A stretch of 64,000 nucleotides of DNA from Georgenia sp. TF02-10 (GCF_022759505.1 NZ_CP094289.1:744001-808000); one strand, 5' to 3'; numbered from the stretch's first letter, positions 1 to 9,126 are shown. Notes: generated by a model not told the origin, from the letters alone. Numbers and translations: made by a program.

Positions 1-728
1 GGCACGTCGAACCCGTCCCAGTTGGGCATGATCGGCGGGTTCGTCGGTCGGCCGGAGACGTGCTCGACCGGGCCCGGCAGCCCCATGCCGAGCCCGACCA
101 CGTCGGTCATCGGCCGGCCCACCCGCCCCACCAGGGCGACGGCGACGGCGCTCACCCGGCTCAGCACCGGCTCCGGACCGTCGGCGATGCGCAGCGGCAG
201 ATCCTCCTCGGCCAGCACCCGGGCGGCCAGGTCGGTCACCGCGACGCGGGCGTGGCTGGCCCCGAGGTCGACGGCGAGGACCAGCCGGGCGCCGGGGTTG
301 AAGGCGAACGTCGCCGGCGGGCGGCCGCCGGTGGAAGCGGCCTCCCCGGTGGGGGCGAGCAGGCCGACGGCGAGGAGCTCCTCGACCCGGGCCGCCACGG
401 TGGACCGGGCCAGCCCGGTGAAGGCCGCCAGGTCGGCGCGGGTTCGGGGGCGCCCGTCGCGGAGGTGCTGGAAGATCGCCCCCGCCCCGGACGGACGGAC
501 CCCCGGTGCGCCGGCCCCGTTGCCGGCGGCGGCCGACGTCGGGTCCGGGACCCGGGTGGCGCCGTCGGGCGAGCCGCCGAATGCAGTGGTGCCGTCGGGC
601 GAGGCGCCGAACCGGCTGGCGCCGTCGGGCGACCTGGCGAACCGGTCTGCACCGGCAGGCCGTGTGGCGCCGTCGGGCGACCCGGTGGCGTCGGCCGGTG
701 CGCCGGGAGCACGGGGGACGGTCGCCAT
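1..728 (-). CDS. ROK family transcriptional regulator (partial, 3' end outside window)
   Basis: The minus-strand frame starts at ATG 728 and is open to the left edge (about 242 codons). After a low-complexity N-terminus comes a winged helix-turn-helix (RTRADLAAFTGLARSTVAAR), then the start of a ROK kinase-like fold (LVLAVDLGASHARVAV, the phosphate-binding DLG motif) and the GLGMGLPGPVE segment. ROK repressors usually sense a sugar or sugar phosphate. It diverges from the sugar ABC operon at 835, so it most likely represses that operon; this is inference. Residues about 14-60 are unusual: four copies of SPDG(A/T) that look like an expanded coding minisatellite rather than a folded domain. Confidence 0.85.
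   Translation of the reverse strand, partial: MATVPRAPGAPADATGSPDGATRPAGADRFARSPDGASRFGASPDGTTAFGGSPDGATRVPDPTSAAAGNGAGAPGVRPSGAGAIFQHLRDGRPRTRADLAAFTGLARSTVAARVEELLAVGLLAPTGEAASTGGRPPATFAFNPGARLVLAVDLGASHARVAVTDLAARVLAEEDLPLRIADGPEPVLSRVSAVAVALVGRVGRPMTDVVGLGMGLPGPVEHVSGRPTNPPIMPNWDGFDV
573..695. repeat. in-frame minisatellite in the ROK gene
   Basis: Four degenerate copies of a unit containing gcgccgtcgggcga occur here, each giving SPDGA(T/S)R in the ROK regulator. The units vary in spacing but keep the frame. The same kind of repeat tail is found in at least six other proteins of the window. Confidence 0.75.
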
Positions 729-799
729 GCCAGGAGTAAAGCACCTCCCCCTTCTGCCGCGCCGCACCCACTCACGGAGATCAACCGCGCAACTTTTGC

Positions 800-834
800 T
801 TGACGGCCGGTAGAAGTGCCCCTAGGTTGTGGCC
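800..834 (+). promoter_or_regulatory. promoter of the sugar ABC operon (leaderless)
   Basis: TTGACG at 800-805 and TAGGTT at 823-828 are separated by 17 nt, a good sigma-A type promoter. The last -10 base lies 6 nt before the GTG at 835, so the transcript would begin at the start codon. No Shine-Dalgarno sequence is present. A ROK operator is expected around this promoter, but only weak symmetry is visible. Confidence 0.7.
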
Positions 835-2370
835 GTGGTCACCGACGACACCCTCACCGACGACGCCAGCACGCCGCTGCTGCAGATGCGCGGCATCGTC
901 AAGCACTTCCCCGGCGCCAAGGCGCTCGACGGGGTCGACCTCGACGTCCGCGCCGGGGAGGTGCACTGCCTGCTGGGGCAGAACGGGGCCGGCAAGTCCA
1001 CCCTGATCAAGATCCTGGCCGGCGCCCACCTGCCCGACCGCGGCGAGATCCGCTGGCGGGGCGAGCCGGTCACCCTCCCCACCCCGATGGCCGCCCTGGA
1101 GCTGGGCGTGGCCACCATGTACCAGGAGCTCGACGTCGTCGACGGCCTCAGCGTCGCCGAGAACATCTTCCTCGGCCACGAGCTGGCCGCCGGTGGCGTC
1201 CTGCGCCGCGCCGACGCCCACGAGCGCACCCGTGAGCTGCTCCGTCGCCTCGGCCACCCCGAGATCCCGGCCGGCCGCGACGTCGGCCGGCTCTCCGCCG
1301 CCGGCAAGCAGGTCGTCTCCCTGGCCCGGGCACTGTCGCGCGACGCGCGGATCATCGTCATGGACGAGCCCTCGGCCGTGCTCGACCCCGAGGAGGTCGC
1401 GAACCTCTTCCGGGTCGTGCGGTCGCTGTCCGCGCAGGGCGTCGCCGTCGTCTACATCTCCCACCGCCTCGAGGAGATCCGCCAGATCGGCGACCGGATC
1501 ACGGTCCTGAAGGACGGCCGGACCGTCGCCTCCGGGCTCGCCGTCACCGACACCCCGACCGCTGACCTCATCAAGATGATGACCGGCCGCGAGGTCGCCA
1601 CGAACTTCGGGGGAGCCGCCGGCGAGGTGCGAGCCGGGGAGCCGGCCCTCGAGGTCGAGGGGCTCGCCCTCGACGGGGTGTTCCGGGACGTCTCCTTCCG
1701 CGTCCGACCAGGGGAGATCGTCGGGCTCGCCGGGCTCGTCGGTGCCGGACGCTCGGAGATCCTGGAGACGGTCTACGGCGCCCGCCACGCCACCGCCGGC
1801 ACCGTGAAGGTCAAGGGGAAGGCGCTGCGGCGGGGGTCGGTGCCCGCCGCCGTCGCCGCGGGGGTCGGTCTCGCCCCGGAGGAGCGCAAGAGCCAGGGCC
1901 TCCTCCTCGACGAGCCCGTCTACCGCAACATCACCCTGTCCACCTTCACCCGGTTCGCCCGCGGCGGGCTGCTCGACGAGCGCGCCGAGCGGGCCGCCGC
2001 CGAGGAGCAGATCGAGGCGCTGCGCCTGGCCCCGCCCGACCCGCGCCGCACCACCCGCACCCTCTCCGGCGGCAACCAGCAGAAGGCCCTGCTCGCCCGC
2101 TGGCTCGTCCACGGCTGCGACGTGCTGCTGCTGGACGAGCCCACCCGGGGCGTGGACGTCGGCGCCCGCGCCGAGATCTACACGCTCGTGCGCCGGCTCG
2201 CCGCCGCCGGGGCCGCCGTGGTCGTGGTCTCCAGCGAGATCGAGGAGGTGCTCGGCCTCGCCGACCACGTCCTCGTCATCGCCGACGGCATCGTCGTCCA
2301 CGGCGGACCGGCGGACCGGATCGACGAGCACCGCGTGCTCGACCTCGTCATGGAAGGAACCCACGCATGA
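835..2370 (+). CDS. sugar ABC transporter, double ATP-binding protein (RbsA/MglA type)
   Basis: This is a two-domain ATPase of the CUT2 carbohydrate importer class, about 511 residues as is usual. The N-terminal domain has Walker A GQNGAGKST, signature LSAAGKQ and Walker B IIVMDEPSA. The C-terminal domain has the degenerate P-loop typical of the family (GLVGAGRSE), signature LSGGNQQ and Walker B VLLLDEPTRGVD. The first signature is less canonical than usual. GTG 835 is preferred because the -10 box ends 6 nt upstream; an in-frame GTG at 829 is the alternative. The stop overlaps the permease start (ATGA), so the two are translationally coupled. The transported sugar cannot be read from sequence. 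Confidence 0.93.
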   Translation: MVTDDTLTDDASTPLLQMRGIVKHFPGAKALDGVDLDVRAGEVHCLLGQNGAGKSTLIKILAGAHLPDRGEIRWRGEPVTLPTPMAALELGVATMYQELDVVDGLSVAENIFLGHELAAGGVLRRADAHERTRELLRRLGHPEIPAGRDVGRLSAAGKQVVSLARALSRDARIIVMDEPSAVLDPEEVANLFRVVRSLSAQGVAVVYISHRLEEIRQIGDRITVLKDGRTVASGLAVTDTPTADLIKMMTGREVATNFGGAAGEVRAGEPALEVEGLALDGVFRDVSFRVRPGEIVGLAGLVGAGRSEILETVYGARHATAGTVKVKGKALRRGSVPAAVAAGVGLAPEERKSQGLLLDEPVYRNITLSTFTRFARGGLLDERAERAAAEEQIEALRLAPPDPRRTTRTLSGGNQQKALLARWLVHGCDVLLLDEPTRGVDVGARAEIYTLVRRLAAAGAAVVVVSSEIEEVLGLADHVLVIADGIVVHGGPADRIDEHRVLDLVMEGTHA

Positions 2371-3428
2371 CCGAGAACCCCTCGGCCGGCACCGTCCCGG
2401 CAGGCAGCGCGGAGAGCCTGCCGCCGAGCAACCGCGAGGTGAGCCCCGCCCCGGTGCGCCGGGCCCCGCGGTTCAAGCTCGGTGGGCTCGGCCACAACCT
2501 CGGCCTCATCATCGCCCTCCTCGCGCTGGTGGTCGTCGGCGTCATCACCTCCGGCGAGAGGTTCGTCGGCCTGAGCAACCTCTTCGTGATCCTCGAGCAG
2601 ACCGCGGTCGTCGGCGTCATCAGCATCGGCGTCACGTTCGTCATCACCGCCGGCGGGATCGACCTGTCCGTCGGCTCCGTCCTCGGGCTGGCGACGGTGT
2701 GGGCGTCCACGGTGGCGACCCAGACCATGGCGGCGAACACTCACTGGGTCGTCATGGTCTTCACCGCGCTCGCCGTCGGCGCCGCCGCTGGGCTCATCAA
2801 CGGCGTCATCGTCGCCTACGGCAAGGTCGTCTCGTTCATCGCCACCCTCGCGATGCTCGTCGCCGCCCGTGGACTGGCGGAGATCATCTCCGGCCGCCGC
2901 ACCCAGATCGTCACCGTCGAGGGGTTCCGCGACTTCTTCCGCGGCGACGTGCTCGGCGTACCGGTCATCGGGTGGATCTTCGTCCTCGTCGCGGCCGGCG
3001 GCTGGTTCCTGCTCGCCCGCACCACCTTCGGGCGGCGCACGGTCGCCGTCGGCGGCAACCCCGAGGCCGCGCGGCTGGCCGGCATCCGGGTCCAGCGGCA
3101 CACCATGTGGGTCTTCACCCTCGCCGGGCTGACCGCCGGCATCGGCGCCGCGATGATGCTCGGCCGCACGACCGCCGGCTCCTCCACCAACGGCTATCTC
3201 TACGAGCTCGACGCCATCGCCGCGGTCGTCGTCGGCGGCACCCTCCTCCTCGGCGGGCGCGGCACGATCGTCGGCACCGTCCTCGGCGTCCTCCTCTTCG
3301 CCGTCCTGACCAACCTCTTCATCCAGAACAACCTCTCCATCTCGGTCCAGGCGATCGCCAAGGGGGCGATCATCGTCGCCGCCGTGCTGCTCCAGCAGCG
3401 CTTCGCCGGCCGCGCCCGCGGCACCTGA
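2367..3428 (+). CDS. sugar ABC transporter permease (RbsC type)
   Basis: A 353-residue integral membrane protein of the BPD_transp_2 family. A polar N-terminus of about 45 residues is followed by 8 to 10 hydrophobic segments, with the family stretch TAGGIDLSVGS near residues 91-101 and GGNPEAARLAGI before the later membrane spans. It forms the channel for the ATPase encoded upstream (4-nt overlap) and the lipoprotein downstream. Length and layout are normal. Confidence 0.93.
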   Translation: MTENPSAGTVPAGSAESLPPSNREVSPAPVRRAPRFKLGGLGHNLGLIIALLALVVVGVITSGERFVGLSNLFVILEQTAVVGVISIGVTFVITAGGIDLSVGSVLGLATVWASTVATQTMAANTHWVVMVFTALAVGAAAGLINGVIVAYGKVVSFIATLAMLVAARGLAEIISGRRTQIVTVEGFRDFFRGDVLGVPVIGWIFVLVAAGGWFLLARTTFGRRTVAVGGNPEAARLAGIRVQRHTMWVFTLAGLTAGIGAAMMLGRTTAGSSTNGYLYELDAIAAVVVGGTLLLGGRGTIVGTVLGVLLFAVLTNLFIQNNLSISVQAIAKGAIIVAAVLLQQRFAGRARGT

Positions 3429-3430
3429 CC

Positions 3431-3465
3431 CCGCCGTCGGTCCGGCCGGGTCGGGCCGACGGCGG
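3431..3465 (+). terminator. hairpin after the permease gene
   Basis: A 10-bp perfect stem (3431-3440 with 3456-3465, ccgccgtcgg / ccgacggcgg) lies three bases after the permease stop. There is no T-run. In an operon this may act as a partial terminator or an mRNA-stabilising 3' structure that lets the binding protein be made in excess. Confidence 0.45.
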
Positions 3466-3624
3466 CCGCCACCGGGTCGGCGTCGGCACCAGCCCGCCGT
3501 CGCGTACCACCCGCCCCCGGGCGGGGCCAGCCCGCCGTCGGCCACCCACCACCTGTCCACCACCTCATCCCCGACCCAGCCCACCCCCGGCGCCCCCGGC
3601 GCCCCGATCCCAACGGAGAGCACC

Positions 3625-4674
3625 ATGTCTGCACAGCTGCGCCGCTACGCCCTCCCGCCGCTAGCGGTGGCCGCCGCCGCGGCCCTCCTCGTCGGCTGCA
3701 CCTCCAACACCCCGACCACCGACGAGGCCGAGGCCGACGAAGCCGCCGCGCCCGCGGCCGGCGGCAACGACGAGACCGGCGAGACGGTCACCATCGGCTT
3801 CTCCGCCCCGGCGGCCGACCACGGCTGGATGGGGGCGATCACCTCGGCCGCCGTCGCCGAGGCGGAGAAGTACGAGGACATCGACCTGCAGGTCGCGGAG
3901 GGGACCAACGACGTCAACGTCCAGATCTCCCAGGTCGAGACGTTCATCAACGACGGCGTGGACGCCATCGTCCTGCTGCCCTTCGACGGTGCCGCCCTCA
4001 CCGAGGTGGCCACCGAGGCGATGGAGGCCGGCATCCCGGTGGTCAACGTCGACCGGGAGTTCTCCACCCCGGAGTCCGCCCGGGTGACCGTGCTCGGGGA
4101 CAACTACGGCATGGGCCGCTCCGCTGGGGAGTACATCTGCGAGCGGATCGGGGACAACCCGGACGCGGTCATCGCCGAGATCGCCGGCATCGACAACCTG
4201 CCGCTGACCCAGGACCGCAGCCAAGGCTTCGCCGACGCCCTCGCCGGCTGCGGGCTGGAGGTGGCCAACCGGGTGGCCGGCGACTTCACCGTCCAGGGCG
4301 GGGAGTCCGCCACCGCCAACCTGCTCCAGGCCGCGGAGCACATCGACGCCCTGTGGAACCACGACGACGACCAGGGCGTCGGCGTGCTGGCCGCGATCGA
4401 GAACGCCGGCCGGGACGAGTTCTTCATGGTCGGCGGCGCCGGGTCGGCGAACATGATGCGGGAGATCCAGTCCGGCGGCTCCGTCATCGAGGCCACCGTC
4501 ATCTACCCGGCCACCCAGGCCGCCGACGGCATCCGCCTGGCCCGGCTCCTCGCCCAGGACAAGGCGATGTCCGACCTGGTCGAGGTCGAGGTCCCGCGCC
4601 TGGTCCAGCTCTACGCCCCGGTGGTCACCGCGGACAACGTCGAGCAGTACCTGGACAACGCGTTCGAGTCCTGA
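3625..4674 (+). CDS. sugar ABC transporter substrate-binding lipoprotein
   Basis: A 349-residue periplasmic-binding-protein fold of the Peripla_BP_4 (ribose/galactose) type. The signal peptide ends in lipobox LLVGC, so the mature protein is lipid-anchored outside the membrane. An acidic linker is followed by VTIGFSAPAADHGWMGAI, which opens lobe I, and VDAIVLLPFDGAAL and IPVVNVDREF, typical of sugar binders. The ribosome binding site GGAGAG is 6 nt before the ATG. It is the third transporter gene of the operon. Confidence 0.92.
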   Translation: MSAQLRRYALPPLAVAAAAALLVGCTSNTPTTDEAEADEAAAPAAGGNDETGETVTIGFSAPAADHGWMGAITSAAVAEAEKYEDIDLQVAEGTNDVNVQISQVETFINDGVDAIVLLPFDGAALTEVATEAMEAGIPVVNVDREFSTPESARVTVLGDNYGMGRSAGEYICERIGDNPDAVIAEIAGIDNLPLTQDRSQGFADALAGCGLEVANRVAGDFTVQGGESATANLLQAAEHIDALWNHDDDQGVGVLAAIENAGRDEFFMVGGAGSANMMREIQSGGSVIEATVIYPATQAADGIRLARLLAQDKAMSDLVEVEVPRLVQLYAPVVTADNVEQYLDNAFES

Positions 4675-4682
4675 CCAGGCCG

Positions 4683-4719
4683 CGCCGACGACGGCGGCCG
4701 GGTCCCGCCGTCGTCGGCG
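4683..4719 (+). terminator. strong hairpin after the binding-protein gene
   Basis: A perfect 15-bp GC stem (4683-4697 with 4705-4719, loop 7 nt) follows the stop by 8 nt. It lacks a T-run. It probably reduces read-through from transporter to enzymes or protects the mRNA end. Confidence 0.6.
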
Positions 4720-4815
4720 GCCCGCAGCCACGGCGGCTACACGCACGACGGCGGGCCTGCCCCGACCCGACGGGGCCGGCCACGCACCGCCGTCGTCGTC
4801 GGCATCCCGCACCCA

Positions 4816-4863
4816 CGACGGCGGCCACCCGCCCTGACGCCCGACGGCGGCCACCCGCCCCGA
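4816..4863. repeat. two copies of a 22-bp direct repeat
   Basis: The unit beginning cgacggcggccacccgccc occurs at 4816-4837 and 4842-4863 with one mismatch, in the 232-bp gap before the oxidoreductase. The rest of this gap is GC-rich and shows no gene. Confidence 0.6.
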
Positions 4864-4906
4864 CCGCCCCACGACCCGCCCCCACCGGGCGAGGAGGAGA
4901 CAGAGC

Positions 4907-6244
4907 ATGAGCCAGGCAACGGTCCCCCCGCTGGGGGTGGCGATGATCGGGTACGCCTTCATGGGCCGCGCCCACTCCCAGGGCTGGCGCACCGCCCCAC
5001 GGGTCTTCCCGCTGCCCCGGGAGCCGCGGATGCAGGTGCTCGTGGGGCGGTCCCCGGAGCGGGCGGCCGCCGCGGCCGCCCAGCTCGGCTGGGCCGAGGT
5101 GGAGACGGACTGGCGACGGGTGCTCGAGCGGGACGACGTCGACGTCGTCGACATCTGCACCCCGGGCGACACCCACGCCGAGATCGCCACCGCCGCCCTC
5201 GCCGCCGGCAAGCACGTCCTGGTGGAGAAGCCGATGGCGAACACCCTCGCCGAGGCCGAGGCGATGACCGCGGCGGCGCAGGGGGCCGCCGCCCACGGGG
5301 TGACCGCGACGGTTGGCTTCACCTACCGCCGGGTCCCGGCGCTCACCCTCGCCCGGGACCTGGTCGCCGAGGGCCGGATCGGGGAGGTCCGGCAGGTGCG
5401 CTGCCAGTACCTGCAGGACTGGCTGGCCGACGACGCCGCGCCGCTGTCCTGGCGCACCGACCGGGCCCGGGCCGGGTCCGGCGCGCTGGGCGACATCGGC
5501 GCGCACGTCGTCGACCTCACCCACTTCGTCACCGGCCAGCGGCTGGCCGGGGTCTCCGGGATGCTGCAGACGGTGGTCCCGGAGCGGCCGGTGGCGGAGA
5601 GCTTCGCCGGGCTGAGCGGCGTCGCCGGCACCGAGCGGGGCCCGGTGACGGTCGACGACGTCGCCCTGTTCACCGGCCGGCTCGAGGGCGGCGCCCCGGC
5701 CATCTTCGAGGCGACCCGGCTGGCCTGGGGCCGGAAGAACGCCATGCGGATCGAGGTGAGCGGCTCCCACGGGGCGCTCGCGTTCGACCTCGAGGAGATG
5801 AACGTCCTGCACTTCCTCGACGCCCGGGAGCCGGCCCGGACGGGCGGCTTCCGGCGCATCCTCGTCACCGAGCCCGACCACCCGTACCTCTCCGCCTGGT
5901 GGCCGCCGGGCCACGGGCTGGGCTACGAGCACGCCTTCGTCCACCAGGCCCGGGACCTGGTGGTGGCGCTGGCCGCCGGGGAGCAGCCCACGCCGTCGTT
6001 CGCGGACGGCCTGGCCGTCCAGCGGGTGCTCGACGCGGTCGAGCGGTCGGCCGCCGACCGGTGCGTCTACACCGAGATCCCCGCCCACCGAACCGGTGCC
6101 GCCACGCCCGACCGCGCCGAGACGCGCGACCGCCGCACCGGTGCCGGGACCCCCGACGGCGCCGAGACGCCCGACCAGCGCAGCGGTGCCAAGACCCCCG
6201 ACCGCGCCGAGGCCGCCGCCTCGGCGGCGACCCAAGGAGCGTGA
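4907..6244 (+). CDS. Gfo/Idh/MocA family NAD(P)-dependent oxidoreductase
   Basis: A 445-residue protein with an N-terminal Rossmann domain (GVAMIGYAFMGRAHSQGW), the family motif EKPMANTLAEAEAM after AALAAGKHVLV, and a C-terminal GFO/IDH/MocA sandwich domain containing GDIGAHVVDL. Such enzymes oxidise or epimerise sugars and inositols using a bound nicotinamide cofactor. A strong ribosome binding site (gaggaggag) precedes the ATG. With the transporter it suggests uptake and oxidation of a cyclic polyol or sugar. The last 45 residues are odd: nearly three 15-residue units such as TGAGTPDGAETPDQR that belong to no fold and look like a minisatellite expansion. Confidence 0.9.
   Translation: MSQATVPPLGVAMIGYAFMGRAHSQGWRTAPRVFPLPREPRMQVLVGRSPERAAAAAAQLGWAEVETDWRRVLERDDVDVVDICTPGDTHAEIATAALAAGKHVLVEKPMANTLAEAEAMTAAAQGAAAHGVTATVGFTYRRVPALTLARDLVAEGRIGEVRQVRCQYLQDWLADDAAPLSWRTDRARAGSGALGDIGAHVVDLTHFVTGQRLAGVSGMLQTVVPERPVAESFAGLSGVAGTERGPVTVDDVALFTGRLEGGAPAIFEATRLAWGRKNAMRIEVSGSHGALAFDLEEMNVLHFLDAREPARTGGFRRILVTEPDHPYLSAWWPPGHGLGYEHAFVHQARDLVVALAAGEQPTPSFADGLAVQRVLDAVERSAADRCVYTEIPAHRTGAATPDRAETRDRRTGAGTPDGAETPDQRSGAKTPDRAEAAASAATQGA
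6094..6227 (+). repeat. 45-bp coding minisatellite at the oxidoreductase C-terminus
   Basis: Two full and one partial 45-bp units encode TGAATPDRAETRDRR, TGAGTPDGAETPDQR and SGAKTPDRAEAA. Period and frame are kept although bases differ. Confidence 0.75.
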
Positions 6245-6247
6245 ACC

Positions 6248-7252
6248 ATGGCTCGACCGATCACCCTGTTCACCGGCCAGTGGGCCGACCTGCCCTTCGA
6301 GGAGGTGGCGCGGCTGGCCGCGTCGTGGGGCTACGACGGCCTCGAGATCGCCTGCTGGGGGGACCACCTGGACCCCTGGCGCGCCGCCGAGGACGACGCC
6401 TACGTCCAGGACCGGCTCGACATCCTGGAGCGGCACGGCCTTAAGGTCTGGGCGATCTCCAACCACCTCACCGGCCAGGCTGTCTGCGACGACCCCATCG
6501 ACGCCCGGCACCGCGACATGCTCCCGGACCGGGTCTGGGGCGACGGCGACCCCGAGGGGGTGCGCCGGCGCGCCGCCGAGGCGATGAAGGCCACCGCCCG
6601 CGCCGCCGCCCGGCTCGGGGTGAAGACCGTCGTCGCCTTCACCGGCTCGGCGATCTGGAAGTACGTGGCGATGTTCCCGCCGGTGTCCGCCGAGCTGGTC
6701 GAGGCCGGCTACCAGGACTTCGCCGACCGGTGGAACCCGATCCTGGACGTCTTCGACGAGGTCGGCGTGCGGTTCGCGCACGAGGTGCACCCGAGCGAGA
6801 TCGCCTACGACTACTGGACCACCGTGCGGACGCTGGAGGCGATCGGGCACCGGGAGGCGTTCGGGCTGAACTGGGACCCGAGCCACTTCGTCTGGCAGGA
6901 CCTGGACCCGGCGGGGTTCCTGTGGGACTTCCGGGACCGGATCTACCACGTGGACTGCAAGGACGCGAAGCGCCGGGTGGGCAACGGGCGCAACGGCCGG
7001 CTGGGGTCCCACCTGCCCTGGGCGGACCCGCGGCGGGGCTGGGACTTCGTCTCCACCGGGCACGGGGACGTGCCGTGGGAGGAGTGCTTCCGGATGCTCA
7101 ACACCATCGGCTACGACGGGCCGATCTCGGTGGAGTGGGAGGACGCCGGGATGGACCGGCTGGTCGGCGCGGCCGAGGCGCGCGAGTTCGTCCAGCGGCT
7201 GGCGTTCGCCCCGCCGTCGGCCGCGTTCGACGCCGCCTTCGCGGTGCGGTGA
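6248..7252 (+). CDS. sugar phosphate isomerase/epimerase (AP-endonuclease-2-like TIM barrel)
   Basis: A 334-residue xylose-isomerase-like TIM barrel. Visible family features are [17 protein letters not shown] near the N-terminus, a metal-ligand-type [10 protein letters not shown] (Glu and His), [20 protein letters not shown] and SVEWEDAG near the C-terminus. Members catalyse isomerisation or epimerisation of sugars or keto-inositols with a divalent metal. It follows the oxidoreductase by 3 nt with AAGGAG upstream of the ATG, so the two enzymes likely act in sequence. The exact substrate is unknown. Confidence 0.9.
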   Translation: MARPITLFTGQWADLPFEEVARLAASWGYDGLEIACWGDHLDPWRAAEDDAYVQDRLDILERHGLKVWAISNHLTGQAVCDDPIDARHRDMLPDRVWGDGDPEGVRRRAAEAMKATARAAARLGVKTVVAFTGSAIWKYVAMFPPVSAELVEAGYQDFADRWNPILDVFDEVGVRFAHEVHPSEIAYDYWTTVRTLEAIGHREAFGLNWDPSHFVWQDLDPAGFLWDFRDRIYHVDCKDAKRRVGNGRNGRLGSHLPWADPRRGWDFVSTGHGDVPWEECFRMLNTIGYDGPISVEWEDAGMDRLVGAAEAREFVQRLAFAPPSAAFDAAFAVR

Positions 7253-7395
7253 CGGGCTCACTGGTGCGGCCCGCCCGGGTCGGCAGGGGGTGACCCGGGC
7301 CGGGGAGCCGCGGGCGGCGTACGCGAACGACCAGGTCCTCGCCGGCCGGCTGGGCGGAGGGCCGATCCGCACGGTTCCGCGGGAGCGTTCCCATC

Positions 7396-7407
7396 TACGG
7401 TGAGCCC
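7396..7407 (+). promoter_or_regulatory. -10 box for a leaderless start
   Basis: TACGGT at 7396-7401 lies 6 nt before ATG 7408. A weak -35 (GGTTCC, 7373-7378) is 17 nt upstream. No ribosome binding site is seen. Confidence 0.5.
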
Positions 7408-8022
7408 ATGCCAGCACACGATGAGATCGCCCGGCTGTACGGACCGTGGCTCGCTCGGACGCCGGCTGACGCCGCCTACCTGTTCAACGGATACCGCGGG
7501 TCTTGGTGGGTCGCTGGCGGGTGGGCTGTCGAGGCGTTCACCGGCGTCCGCCGTAAGCACGGCGACCTGGATCTCAGCATCCCGCGCGGCGAGGTCGCCC
7601 TGCTGCAGGAACACGTGGCGGGGCGGTTGGACGTCTGGGCCGCGGAGAAGGGCACGCTTCGCCCTCTTGTCGAACCGGTCGACAAGGCTCTCCCGCCGGC
7701 CTGCGGCAACCTCTGGTTGCGCGCGAGCGGTGTAGATCCCTGGGAGTACGACGTCCTTCTCGTGGACGTCACGGCGTCGACCTGGATCTACGAGCGAGAT
7801 GCCCGGATCAGCCGCCCGCTCGATGACATCCTCTGGGCTCGCGATGGCATCCGCTACCTGCGCCCCGAGGTGCAGCTGCTGCACAAGGCCCCCGGTCTGC
7901 GGCCGAAGGACCAAGGGGACTTCGAGGCCTGTCTGCCGTTGCTCGATGACGCTGCTCGCGGGTGGCTGGCACGCGCGCTGGAAGTGGCACACCCCGGACA
8001 CCCGTGGCTCGACCGGATCTAG
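7408..8022 (+). CDS. nucleotidyltransferase-like protein (aminoglycoside/lincosamide adenylyltransferase fold)
   Basis: A 204-residue protein. The motif WWVAGGWAVEAFTGVRRKHG followed by DLDLSIPR matches the GGW...HxDxD core of small antibiotic nucleotidyltransferases (LinA and ANT(2'')-like proteins), with the two metal-binding Asp residues in HGDLDL. A third acidic residue may be the Asp of YDVLLVDV. These enzymes transfer AMP from ATP to a hydroxyl. A role in antibiotic modification is only a family-level possibility. It stands alone, convergent with pspA. Confidence 0.7.
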   Translation: MPAHDEIARLYGPWLARTPADAAYLFNGYRGSWWVAGGWAVEAFTGVRRKHGDLDLSIPRGEVALLQEHVAGRLDVWAAEKGTLRPLVEPVDKALPPACGNLWLRASGVDPWEYDVLLVDVTASTWIYERDARISRPLDDILWARDGIRYLRPEVQLLHKAPGLRPKDQGDFEACLPLLDDAARGWLARALEVAHPGHPWLDRI

Positions 8023-8115
8023 ATCGGTCGGGTAGGACGAGACGCGACCCCTTGAGTCGCCGCGACGTTGATATTCGGAGCGCTCCAGTCAAGGATCGAC
8101 CGGCGGCCCGACGGC

Positions 8116-8146
8116 GAGGGCCCGCACCGGTGCGGTGCGGGCCCTC
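8116..8146. terminator. bidirectional terminator hairpin
   Basis: A perfect 14-bp stem (gagggcccgcaccg with cggtgcgggccctc) and a 3-nt loop sit between two convergent genes ending at 8022 and 8207. It can end transcription from both sides. Confidence 0.85.
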
Positions 8147-8206
8147 GACGCATGGGGGCGTCAGGTGACGGCCCCGCCCCGGTGAGCGGCGCCGTCGACC
8201 GGGCGG

Positions 8207-9016
8207 TCAGTACGTGGTGCGGTCCTCGGCGTAGGAGGTGTCCGTCTCCGCCGAGCCCTCGTCGGTCGCGGAGTCGCTGCCCTCGATCTGCGCGGCCGGG
8301 GTGCCGCCGCCCTTGAGCGCGGCCAGCCGCGCCTCGATCTCGGCGTTGCGGCCGTAGTCCTCCAGCTCGGCGAACTGGTCCTCGATCGACCCCGCCTGGA
8401 TCTCGGCGTGCCCGGCGACCCGGGCCTCCTCCCGGCGGACCTGGTCCTCGTACCGGGCGAGCTCGCTGGTGGGGTCCATGACGTTGATGGAGGAGATCGC
8501 GCCCTGCACGGTGGCCTGCGCCTCGGCGGTCTTGGCCCGCGCGACGAGCTGGTCCCGCCGGGACTTCAGCTCGTCGAGCTTCACCCGCATCTGCTGCAGC
8601 CCGGTCTTGAGCTTGTCGACCACCTCGTTCTGCGAGTTGATCATCGGCTCGGCGGCCTTGGCCTCGTTCTCGGCGGTGATCTGCTTGCCGATCGCGACCT
8701 TGGCGAGGTTGTCGAACCGGGCGGCCTCGCCGGCGTCCCCCGCACGGCGCAGGTCCTCGGCCTTGGCCGAGGCGGCCAGCGCCTTCTGCCCCCAGTCGCG
8801 GGCCTCGGCGAGGTCGGCCGCGTGGTCCTGCTCGGCCAGCCGCAGGTTGCCGATGGTGACGGCGACGGCGTCCTCGGCCTCGGCGATGGAGGACGTGTAG
8901 TCCCGCACCAACTGGTCCAGCATCTTCTGCGGGTCCTCGGCGCGGTCGAGGAGGGAGTTGATGTTGGCGCGGGTCAGCTGGGCGATGCGGCCCAGGATGC
9001 TCTGCTTCTCTGCCAT
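8207..9016 (-). CDS. pspA: PspA/IM30 family protein
   Basis: A 269-residue, almost wholly helical coiled-coil protein. It starts MAEKQSILGRIAQLTRANIN, followed by DRAEDPQKMLDQLVRDY, the PspA/Vipp1 pattern, and is rich in Ala, Glu and Gln through residue 220. A short acidic tail follows. PspA proteins assemble on the inner face of the membrane and respond to membrane stress. Start ATG 9016 has an AAAGGG-type site upstream. It lies 110 bp behind the TPM-domain gene on the same strand, a pairing also seen in other actinobacteria, suggesting a shared envelope-stress function. Confidence 0.9.
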   Translation of the reverse strand: MAEKQSILGRIAQLTRANINSLLDRAEDPQKMLDQLVRDYTSSIAEAEDAVAVTIGNLRLAEQDHAADLAEARDWGQKALAASAKAEDLRRAGDAGEAARFDNLAKVAIGKQITAENEAKAAEPMINSQNEVVDKLKTGLQQMRVKLDELKSRRDQLVARAKTAEAQATVQGAISSINVMDPTSELARYEDQVRREEARVAGHAEIQAGSIEDQFAELEDYGRNAEIEARLAALKGGGTPAAQIEGSDSATDEGSAETDTSYAEDRTTY

Positions 9017-9126
9017 GGTCTGCCCTTTCGGTGATGGGTCACGATTGTGGTCGACGACGCCGGTGGGCGCCCGTGGAGCCGTCAGGTCGGGGTCGGGGGT
9101 CGGGGTGGGCCGGGGGAGGGGTCGGG

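Noticed and set aside
781-2364. A 527-codon minus-strand open frame over the sugar ATPase gene
   Set aside because: It is the antisense shadow common in GC-rich DNA. The plus frame has all ATPase motifs and the minus frame has none.
4625-7417. A 930-codon minus-strand open frame
   Set aside because: It covers two well-supported plus-strand enzymes and consists of low-complexity Gly/Arg/Val/Asp sequence.
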